Positions 56,941 through 64,000 of a stretch of DNA of 64,000 nucleotides are shown here, in pieces (within the stretch, counting starts at the first letter, position 1; each line of letters opens with the position of its first letter). Under the pieces are notes generated by a model that did not search any database, was not told where the DNA came from, and saw only the letters and a list, made by a program, of their open reading frames with translations. This DNA is from Podospora pseudocomata (lineage: Eukaryota; Ascomycota; Sordariomycetes; Sordariales; Podosporaceae). The stretch spans positions 3,137,501-3,201,500 of the forward strand of contig NC_085887.1 in assembly GCF_035222375.1 (NCBI RefSeq). The letters are read 5' to 3'. The translations under genes and the position numbers were made by a program.

Positions 56941-57764
56941 ATGTCCCACCACTGCCACGACGAACACCACGACCACTCTCATGGTGGGGAGGGAGAACAT
57001 GACCACAGCGACGACATCACGCCCGCGCTGCAGTTTTCGCTGTACCAGCACATTGACTTTGACGGGGTGGCGACGCTGAATGAGGCTACTTATGGGTCAG
57101 GGAAGGAGGTGCTGAAGAAAACGTGGGCGGAGAGGTTGAGGGTTGAGCCTGAGGTTGAGAGCGATGGGGATGAGCAGTTGTTGGTGAATGTGCCGTACGT
57201 ATTCCTACTGTTTTTTTTTTCTCCTGTTTGGGTATAAGAAAGAAGTGAAAACTGTAGAGCTTTGGAAGTTGGCTGATTTTGTGAGGGAAGATTTACCGGA
57301 CAGGTCAAGCTGCATAGTATCTTGTTGAGGACATCAGACAGTGATTCTGCGCCAAAGACGATGAAAGTTATCATCAACAGGGATGATGTCGATTTTGATG
57401 TTGCTGAGAGCGCAACCGCGACGCAGGAGTTTGAGTTAGCCCGGACGGGGGAGGTGCAGGAGGTTGCGGTGGTGAGGTCCCCCTTCACTTCATACAAAAT
57501 AAAATGCTGAGACTAAAAAAAAAAAATTTTAAAAAAAAGAGAAGAGCCCGCTTCAACGCCGTCCGCCGCCTGTCCCTCTTCTTCCCCGACAACTTTGGCG
57601 ACGGGGACGAGGACGTCACGAGGATATCGTACATTGGTTTCAAGGGGGAGTGGATGCAGCTGGGACGAGCACCGGCAAACATCCTGTACGAGGCGGCGGC
57701 GAACCCGAGTGATCACAAGGTTAAGGGGGTGGGGGTTAACCAGATGGGAAGTGACATTCAGTAG
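56941..57764 (+). CDS. PITH-domain protein (PITHD1 homologue)
   Basis: Exons 56941-57194, 57291-57471 and 57540-57764 give 219 aa, as in PITHD1. The PITH domain binds the proteasome in thioredoxin-like protein 1; the stand-alone protein has a less clear role. The N-terminus is a His/Asp/Glu-rich tail that might bind metal. Domain landmarks are Ile-Asp-Phe-Asp-Gly-Val, Phe-Thr-Gly-Gln-Val-Lys-Leu-His-Ser-Ile-Leu-Leu, Asn-Arg-Asp-Asp-Val-Asp-Phe, Ser-Leu-Phe-Phe-Pro-Asp-Asn-Phe-Gly-Asp-Gly and Thr-Arg-Ile-Ser-Tyr-Ile-Gly-Phe-Lys-Gly. Intron 2 could use GTGAGG with acceptor at 57539 (chosen) or GTCCCC with acceptor at 57544; both give the same length and differ by one residue (Val-Arg-Arg or Val-Val-Arg). 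Intron acceptors here are weak AAG types. Confidence 0.88.
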
Positions 57765-57820
57765 TAAGAGTCAATTCATGAATAAAATGGGGGGTTGATT
57801 TGTTAGAGACAAAAAAAACA

Positions 57821-58737
57821 CTACATGAAATCATCCTCCCAATCTGACCCCCTGTCCTGGTTGCTGGACTGGGCCAGGTTCTCCTCGGTGAAGATGTCGT
57901 CGTAGGCGTGGTCCTTTTGGTATTTCTTCTCCTGGCGCTCTTTGGCGATGCGGGCTTCTTCTTTTTTCTGTTTTTATTTTTTTTCCACACACACGTTAAT
58001 TAACCAAGTTAAAAGAGATAGAAACGGGAGGGATGACTAACCCTCGCCAGAAAAGCACTATGATCCCTCTTCCTCAGCTCTTTGAGTCTATCCTCCTTCT
58101 CCTGCCTCAAGTCAGGGTGCTTCTCCACCTTGGTCTTGTTGAGCCTGTTCACGATGGGGTTCTCCCTTTGGGGGATCAGGATCCGCTTGACTTTCTTCTG
58201 GTCCTTGAACGAGACCTGGCCGACGGCCATGGAGCCGTCCTTTTTCAGGTTGGACCAGGGGGTGTAGATGATGGTGATGTTGTCCTTTTTGTTGCCCTCG
58301 ATCGAGTTGGCCTTTGTCAGCTGGCCGAGGTCGGTGAGGAGGGGGTCGGGGATGGCGTCCCAGGTTTGGCCTTCGGGGAGGCGGAGGTAGATGTGGGCTG
58401 AGGAGAGCTTGTCTACGTGGAACTGCCTCGAGCGTTAGCGAGGAGATAGGCATGAGTGACGAAGGGGTGTGGAACGTACCCTGAAGAAGAGAAGAGTATG
58501 AGGGTGAGTTCTGTAGGTAGGTAGAGGAGGTCTTGGCTGGGACCGGGAACGGTAGGTGAGGCAGGCTTACCAGACATCTTCCTCCCAGCCGTGCTTGATC
58601 AGCTCTTCGTCTGTGAGATGTTAGTTTCCGTTCTTCGAACATGGACTTGAACTAACACACTCACTCTCAAACTTGTCCTTGCCAACATAAATGTACGCCG
58701 GCGGGTCAACCACGGTCGAGGTGAAATAGTAGACCAT
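57821..58737 (-). CDS. CCDC25/Jlp2-type protein (NFACT-R domain), with a 1-nt exon
   Basis: Proposed exons are 58737-58665, 58610-58571, 58480 (one base), 58422-58042 and 57967-57821, giving 213 aa, close to human CCDC25 (208). The family carries the NFACT-R domain also found in the ribosome-rescue factor NEMF/Rqc2; its own function is poorly known. Landmarks are Met-Val-Tyr-Tyr-Phe-Thr-Ser at the start, Trp-Phe-His-Val-Asp-Lys-Leu-Ser-Ser-Ala-His, Lys-Ala-Asn-Ser-Ile, Tyr-Thr-Pro-Trp-Ser-Asn-Leu-Lys-Lys and Arg-Leu-Asn-Lys-Thr-Lys-Val-Glu. The C-terminus is a charged coiled coil with an acidic end (Trp-Glu-Asp-Asp-Phe-Met). The codon of Trp38 is TG from exon 2 plus G from the single-base exon; the two flanking introns (90 and 57 nt) have donors GTAAGC and GTACGT, acceptors TTCAG and GGCAG, and the second has a CTAAC branch. 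Confidence 0.9.
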
Positions 58738-59192
58738 TTTGATTCGATTTGCAGAGGATGACCTAAAGAGTGTATGATATACCTGCGGCTGTAAGATCTC
58801 TGCTCGCCCTGCTGCTCAGCGTTGCTCCAAAGAGAAGTGAAGAGGGAGCTCCAGAACCTCTGCAACCCAAAACCAATCAATGAATGAGAGGACCAAGTGC
58901 AGGCAGGCGACTTCAGCCTTGAAAGGGTTAGGGTTAAGGCTTATCATGCCCAGTCCCCGGTAGGGGCAGATCGGTTTATCGGAGCCCGAATCCCAGTCCA
59001 GTTCGAGCTTCCCAAATTTCTCTGCTGCCGCCGCGGCCGATCGACCTTGAACCCGCGACACCTCGCCGTCGTCGCCGCCTTTTTTTCTCACCAGGGGTTC
59101 GACGCCATAACCCAAATGCCATAACCCGACGACAAGCACACCGAGAGAACCAATTGACCAACCCCTCGAGGGTGCATCACACAGCAACAAAA
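58738..59192. promoter_or_regulatory. Divergent promoter between CCDC25-type gene and uL3m
   Basis: A 455-bp region holding a double telobox-like motif (see the separate entry) and a CG/CGA-rich leader before uL3m. No other gene is seen. Confidence 0.5.
58925..58937. promoter_or_regulatory. Telobox-like GGGTTAGGGTTAA motif
   Basis: Two overlapping TTAGGG-type units about 255 bp before the uL3m start. Telobox elements bound by Tbf1/Rap1-type Myb proteins are known in ribosomal protein promoters of many fungi, so this is a reasonable candidate site for the mitochondrial ribosomal protein gene. Confidence 0.4.
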
Positions 59193-60329
59193 ATGGCCCC
59201 CCGACTGGCGCCAGCAGGCGCAGGACTCACCCTCCGACTACCCCTCCGAACAACCTCCCCGGCCTCCCTCCTCCGAACAACGCAATTCCACACTTCCACC
59301 CCCCAATCTGTAAAACTCGGCTGGTCCACCCTCCCCCCCCGCGCCAAACCAACCCGCTTCAACCAAGTCACCTCCGGCCTCCCCGCCCCCACCGCCGGCC
59401 CAGCCGCCGCCCTCAAGCGAAAAGCCCAGTCCACGCCCGTCCGCGCCGGCGTGCTGGCCATAAAGAAGGGCATGACCGCCTTCATGGGCCTGACCGGCAC
59501 ACGCATCCCCTGCACCGTCCTCCAGCTCGACCGCGTCCAGACCGTCCTCAACAAAACAAGAAAAGACCACGGGTACTGGGCCGTGCAAGTCGGTTTCGGG
59601 GAACGTGACCCGAAAAACGTTGGCGCGCCGATGCTGGGGTACTACGAAGCAAAGGGCATCGCGCCCAAGGAACAACTCGCGGAATTCAAGGTCAGGGATG
59701 AGAAGGGGTTGCTGCCGGTCGGTGTGCAGCTCATGCCGGACTGGTTCTACATCGGGCAGAGGGTTGACGTGAGGAGTAACTCCCGGGGTATGGGTTTTGC
59801 GGGTGGCATGAAGAGGCATGGGTTTTCGGGGCAGGAGGCGTCGCATGGTAATTCGAAGAACCATCGGACTATTGGTTCTGCTGGTCCTTCGCAGGGTAGC
59901 GGCAGCAGAGTGCTGCCGGGGAAGAAGATGCCCGGACGGATGGGGAACCAGAGGGTTACGGTGCAGAACCTGCCGATCCTCCTGATTGATAACGATCTTG
60001 GGATCGTGGTTGTCAAGGGGGCTGTGGCGGGGCCGAAGGGGTGCGTGGTCAAGATTCAGGATGCGTGCAAGAAGCCGCCGCCGCCGGAGGAGCACATTGA
60101 GAAGACGATGAGGGCTTTGAAGGAGAGGTTTCCCAATGCGGAGGAGCATTTGCAGCAGGCGAGGGAGAGGCATCTCGAGCTGAAGAGGGCCAGACGGGAA
60201 AAAAGGATAGAGGAGATTTTGGCTGGGGGGTGGGAGCCGACGAGGGAGCAGGCCGAGATGATGGAGCGGGCGGCTGCTGAGGATGGGCATGAGAGTTTGG
60301 GTGGGGAGCAGCAGCAGGCTACGTTGTAA
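59193..60329 (+). CDS. MRPL9: Mitochondrial large-subunit ribosomal protein uL3m
   Basis: One exon of 378 aa. The start at 59193 (ACAAAAATGGCC context) is chosen; upstream in-frame sequence has only a TTG. Residues 1-50 are rich in Arg, Leu, Ala and Ser with few acidic residues, a typical mitochondrial presequence. The L3 fold follows: Val-Leu-Ala-Ile-Lys-Lys-Gly-Met-Thr-Ala, Val-Asp-Val-Arg-Ser-Asn-Ser-Arg-Gly-Met-Gly-Phe-Ala-Gly, then Lys-Arg-His-Gly-Phe, Ser-His-Gly, Gly-Ser-Ala-Gly and Gly-Lys-Lys-Met-Pro-Gly-Arg-Met-Gly, which match the L3 signature near the peptidyl-transferase centre. A fungal C-terminal extension (about 290-378) is charged and helical. Codons change from C-rich in the first third to G-rich later. 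Confidence 0.95.
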   Translation: MAPRLAPAGAGLTLRLPLRTTSPASLLRTTQFHTSTPQSVKLGWSTLPPRAKPTRFNQVTSGLPAPTAGPAAALKRKAQSTPVRAGVLAIKKGMTAFMGLTGTRIPCTVLQLDRVQTVLNKTRKDHGYWAVQVGFGERDPKNVGAPMLGYYEAKGIAPKEQLAEFKVRDEKGLLPVGVQLMPDWFYIGQRVDVRSNSRGMGFAGGMKRHGFSGQEASHGNSKNHRTIGSAGPSQGSGSRVLPGKKMPGRMGNQRVTVQNLPILLIDNDLGIVVVKGAVAGPKGCVVKIQDACKKPPPPEEHIEKTMRALKERFPNAEEHLQQARERHLELKRARREKRIEEILAGGWEPTREQAEMMERAAAEDGHESLGGEQQQATL

Positions 60330-60447
60330 AGGGGGGGAGAGGCCTTTGGTGTTTTTGTTTGATTATTTTTGAAATGTATGATATTTACACTAAATGTACA
60401 AGTACTGGGATGTGTGAGAGTGTGCCTCTTTCACTGATGTCATCTGA

Positions 60448-61156
60448 CTACTTCCTGAACCCCCTCTTGGCAGCAAAGCTATCACCCTCATCATCATCCA
60501 GATCAATCCCCAGCTGGTCAGCCCCCGTCATGGCCTTGAAGGGATCCTCGGCTCCGTCCAGCAGGTCAATCTTCTTTCCCCCATCCATCTCCAAGCTCCA
60601 CTCTGTCGTCTCAAACACGCCCCTTGGCGACGGCCTGAACGAGGCAAACCGCATGACGCCCTCCCCCTTTGTGCCCTTCACCCTGAACGTAATATCGATC
60701 CTGCCCTGGACCTGGTTGAGAGTGCCAGAGATCCAGGGGATCTGCTGCGCAAAGTAGATGTTGTCGCCAAGGTGCTCGCGGCCGACGTCCGAGGTGCGGA
60801 GGGCGTAGAGGGTGGCGCCGACGACGGGGGAGGAGAACTTTTGGTAGTTGAAGATGGCGACCGAGGCGACGCCCACACAGAGGGCGAAGAGGGGGAGGGT
60901 TTTCATCCATTTGGAGGAGGGGAGGGCTGAATTCACACGTTAGACTTGGAAAGAGGGAAGTGGGAATGCTATGGGGTTACACACGGGGAAGCTCTCTGTC
61001 TGCTCTGCGCTCCATGAGGGGGCCGTCGCCTCGTTTGGGGGCTGGTATTAAGGTTCGTTTTTGTATTTGCTGCCTGAGGGGTTGTGTCCGCTGTGATATT
61101 TGGGAGGGTATCCGCCTGAAGAGGGCCGCCCTTTGTGTTAACCTTGACAGCAGCAT
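60448..61156 (-). CDS. COA1: Cytochrome c oxidase assembly factor Coa1
   Basis: Exons 61156-60985 and 60926-60448 give 216 aa; the 58-nt intron has donor GTGTGT, a CTAAC branch and acceptor TTCAG. Coa1 is an inner-membrane protein that holds newly made Cox1 with Mss51 and Shy1 during complex IV assembly. Exon 1 encodes a strong Arg/Gln/Leu mitochondrial presequence without acidic residues until about residue 40. Exon 2 begins just before a single membrane helix (Leu-Pro-Leu-Phe-Ala-Leu-Cys-Val-Gly-Val-Ala) and continues with the Coa1 domain: Val-Val-Gly-Ala-Thr-Leu-Tyr-Ala-Leu-Arg, Ile-Pro-Trp-Ile-Ser-Gly, and Gly-Arg-Ile-Asp-Ile-Thr-Phe-Arg-Val-Lys-Gly. The C-terminus is acidic, then basic. 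It converges on uL3m with about 120 bp between stops. Confidence 0.9.
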
Positions 61157-62218
61157 GTTGGGAGTCGTTGTGGTTTTGCGACTGGGGTATCCGTAGAGGT
61201 TCGTTGATTCTAGCTCAAGCAAGCAAGGCAGCCCACTTTGGAGAGCTCGTTCGAGGGCTTGGCGGGAAGCTTGGTAGTCATGGATTGATGCATCTTATTG
61301 GGTTATGCGAGAAAGGATATGGGGTGCATAATCGCTTTAACCGAGAGTTTCTTTCAACTACACTCACACTTCAAACTTCATTTCATGGCTGAATAGCCTC
61401 GGATGGTTTTCCTTTGTTTGAACACCCCGCAGATTTGATCAGCCACCATGGCGGGACAGTTTACCGTGTCTAGGGAACCCTCCGACCGGCAAGATAAAAA
61501 AAAACAATCCGAGAAATAGTAACGTTGGAATGCCATAGCAGCGGCACAGCGAGCGTTGTTGGGACGAAAACGAGAATTACAGTTGGAGCCGGTGATATAT
61601 GCTGTGTAACAGAGTAGGTATGAGCTAAGTCTTCGGACTGGAATCGGCTTAGAAGGATGACTTGGCAACCAGGATGGAACGGTTTTCTTAGTAGATCTCA
61701 CAAATCTACTCATCAGGCATCAGGGGCTGTGGAAATGCCTACCATGAGAGACCAATGAAGAAGCATATTCATTCATCTACCATCACATCCCCGTCGTCTC
61801 GCTTGTCCGCCACACGGACAAAAACTCGGTATATACGTCATCCAGGATTTCTCACTGAATCCTTCATCCCAGCTCACACGACTACCCTCTTACACAAAGC
61901 CCAAGCAGTTATCCTGGACAAGTCCCGCAGTACAAACCACCGAAACAGTAGATAGACTTGGGCCAGTCCACCACCGCCCGGACTAACACAGACAAAAACA
62001 ATACAACCACTGACCTCTATTGTTTGTTTTCTCCCCATCTCCCAGCCAGCAAAACCCGTCTAGACCCAAGCCACCTGCCTCGTTGTGCGTTTCACTCATA
62101 TATTCACCCACTTCTCACTCTTCCCCACCCTCCCCAATTCCCTCCACGCACCCTCTCTGTCAACTACCGCCCGTTATTTTCAGCCCCCGGGAAGCATACC
62201 ACCCCCCAATTCTTCAAC
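61157..62218. promoter_or_regulatory. Divergent region between COA1 and four-TM membrane protein gene
   Basis: About 1.06 kb. The half nearest the membrane-protein gene is CA/CT-rich, a leader composition seen before other genes here. No open frame with motifs is present. Confidence 0.5.
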
Positions 62219-63394
62219 ATGGTAGCCGCCACCGCTGGCGGCTGGCTCCCCCCCCGCCTCCCAACCCCCTTTGTCTACCCATCCTCATCAGTAGGGACCT
62301 CAACCTCGTCGAGCGGTCGCCGCGGCGGCGGCGGCGGCGGTGTCTACACCGAACTCAACAGAAGCCATTCCTCTCCCTCTCCCCACCCATCAACCCCCAA
62401 CCCCTCGCTCACAACCCCCACGCCTGAACTTGACAACAACTCGAGGGGGTTTCTACTACCGGAATCAGAATCAAGGATACCACCCCGAAAACCGATAATC
62501 ATGAACGGCAGAGAAAAATACCGGCATCACAACTTCCCGCCTGCGGCGCCGAAATCGTGGATAAAGTACATTATCCTGGTCACGGTACTGCTAGCAATGG
62601 ACGGGATCATCTCCCTTGCGCTCGTCTCATCAACCATGTCTTTTCTCCATAACTACGGAAAGGGACCCTTCGAGATGGGCTACCCGTTGGGTGTGTCTGG
62701 CTTCCTGCTCTCCGGACACCCGGCCGGCTTGGTGACGAACCATGGGCATGCTGTCAATGCGGCGGGTGGGACGGCGGTGGTGGTAGTTGGGGGAGGGGGG
62801 GTGTTGGGCTTGTGGGGGTTGTGGAGGTTTCATTCGCGGGTGGGTTTATCTCTTTTATGATCACAGAAACAAGAAGGAGATGCTGACAAAAAATAGAGAA
62901 GAAAAGACTATGCAAACTACACTCGTTCCCCACTGCCCAGGGTTTTTCAGGCCTGGGCTGTTGTTGTGGTCTTGTCGTTTTTGCTTTCGCTTGGGGCGTT
63001 GGCGTACACTTTTGTCGAGACGAGGCGGACGAGCGGGCAGAGTATTGATCCGAATGTGGCCGAGGAGTACCAGTTTCCACGGTTGTATCCTGATGATAGG
63101 TGGACGCCCGAGACTTGGTTTGAGGCTGTGATTGCGTTGCCGATGGAGGATTCGATGGATGAGGAGGTGATTAGGGAGAAGCTGAGGTTGATGAGGGGGT
63201 GGAAATGGAATACTATTCCCATGTTTCTGCTTGGGTTGACATTGGCAGGGTTGGTGGTGAGGGAAGTGGCGGTGTTTGGGGGGTGGGGGTCTAAGGGGAG
63301 GAGGGTGAGGAAAGAGAAGAGACAGGAGGAGTTGGGGATGGCAGGGTTGAATGGGATGAGTGGATATAGGGGAGTTGGGGATGGGCCGTTATGA
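62219..63394 (+). CDS. Predicted four-span membrane protein, function unknown
   Basis: Exons 62219-62839 and 62951-63394 give 354 aa; the 111-nt intron has donor GTGGGT and acceptor TTCAG. I do not recognise the family. The N-terminal 115 residues are Ser/Pro/Gly-rich and disordered, with a Gly run encoded by GGC repeats. Hydrophobic segments lie near residues 117-140, 180-200, 208-230 and 293-315. The loop between the third and fourth helix has a conserved-looking Phe-Pro-Arg-Leu-Tyr-Pro-Asp-Asp-Arg-Trp-Thr-Pro-Glu-Thr-Trp block. The C-terminus is basic (Lys-Gly-Arg-Arg-Val-Arg-Lys) and probably cytosolic. Helices 2 and 3 are joined across the intron. The layout resembles fungal MARVEL-like four-span proteins, but this is only a resemblance in outline. 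Confidence 0.75.
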
Positions 63395-63834
63395 GGCTCG
63401 GTACAATAGTGGTTGATTCTTGTCTGGAATGCTCTGGTCTTTTCTGATCGTTGAGTTACACCTTTGATCAGTCTGTTGCGTCTAGTTCTGCTCGGGCTCG
63501 ACATTGTGATGAAATAACACTTTTGATTCTGTGATAATTCGACATATTCATGTGTTGATCAACTTGTGGTGCCATAAGTGCCAGATCAGAGTTGAGGATG
63601 TAGGTATGCAAATACCGAATCCTATGCCGTCTACCGGCATTTCACCTCTTATATGCCTCTATCCATCATAACTACGGGGCCGCCAAGACCAAACGGTTGC
63701 GCAGCTGTCAACGGCAGCCACGGAAGCTTCACAGCAACTGTCATTTCACGAAGCCTTCTTCTCACCGAATCCCCAGTTTCACTCTCAACACTTCTCAACC
63801 ACACACAGACAGAATCCTCCAACCAACAAAAGAA
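63395..63834. promoter_or_regulatory. Spacer before the last, partial gene
   Basis: A 440-bp spacer between two co-directional genes. It turns CA-rich just before the next ATG, and no other feature is seen. Confidence 0.5.
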
Positions 63835-64000
63835 ATGCCACGAAGAACCCCCACCCCCAACCTCACCACCCTAACCTCAAAGCTCGAATCGGCCTCGACC
63901 CGCCTCCGCAAAAGCTTCAAATACACCGACGACAACAGCACCGACGATGACATCCCAGAAGTGATGGACGAACAAGGTATTTCCCTTCTCCTTCTTTCTC
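63835..64000 (+). CDS. First exon of an unidentified gene (runs off the window)
   Basis: An ATG at 63835 after an A-rich leader opens a frame of 47 codons plus one base up to a likely GTATTT donor at 63977; the rest of the window is then intron. The peptide starts Met-Pro-Arg-Arg-Thr-Pro-Thr-Pro-Asn-Leu, has a Leu-Thr-Ser-Lys-Leu-Glu-Ser-Ala helix, and an acidic Thr-Asp-Asp-Asp-Ile-Pro-Glu end. That is too little to identify a family. Confidence 0.55.
   Translation, partial: MPRRTPTPNLTTLTSKLESASTRLRKSFKYTDDNSTDDDIPEVMDEQGISLLLLS

Noticed and set aside
59154-59192. Upstream start for uL3m
   Set aside because: The upstream in-frame codon is TTG; the ATG at 59193 has a better context and begins a normal presequence.
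59238-60290. Minus-strand open frame of 350 codons
   Set aside because: Antisense shadow of uL3m, with no family motif.

Overview
The window is nuclear DNA of a filamentous ascomycete, most probably a Sordariomycete (Sordariales-like). The reasons are GC-rich compact genes, many introns of about 50-90 nt with GTRNGT-type donors, CTAAC/CTGAC branch sites and NAG acceptors, a Neurospora NUC-2-type PHO81 protein, a very large fungal hybrid histidine kinase, and a fungal SDE2, CUE5, RRN6 and COX12 set. I found no mobile element, CRISPR array, rRNA or convincing tRNA.

The left third (1-29 kb) is gene-poor. It holds the 3' end of a TBC Rab-GAP gene, 8.5 kb with no recognisable gene, a Pro/Gln-rich nuclear-type protein (9.0-10.7 kb, minus), another 9.7 kb without a clear gene, and a 2085-aa hybrid histidine kinase (20.4-26.7 kb, minus). 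The wide spacing around these two putative regulators suggests long leaders, missing upstream exons, non-coding RNA or large promoters.

The right two thirds (29-64 kb) is dense housekeeping DNA with frequent strand alternation: SSL1 (TFIIH), VPS20 (ESCRT-III), CUE5 (ubiquitin/autophagy adaptor), NUC-2/PHO81 (phosphate sensing), RRN6-like (Pol I core factor), SPC25 (kinetochore), MZT1 (gamma-tubulin complex), eS10, SDE2 (UBL-fused splicing factor), COX12, a B12D/NDUFA4-type protein, a PPIE-type RRM protein, SEC31 (COPII), a PITH-domain protein, CCDC25/JLP2, uL3m, COA1, a four-TM protein and the first exon of one more gene. Many genes lie as divergent pairs sharing promoters of about 450-900 bp or as convergent pairs with short 3' gaps. 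COX12 and the B12D/NDUFA4-type gene (both respiratory chain) share a promoter, and SPC25 and MZT1 (both spindle) are neighbours.

Exon models below were built by hand from reading frame, splice motifs and family conservation. The most striking observation is that CCDC25/JLP2 appears to need a single-nucleotide exon to encode the invariant Trp-Phe-His motif. Other splicing oddities are a GC-AG intron in MZT1, a stop-free 57-nt intron in VPS20, a possible 3-nt exon in COX12, and an intron in the histidine kinase placed exactly before the receiver phospho-acceptor aspartate. I saw no clear new multi-gene system.
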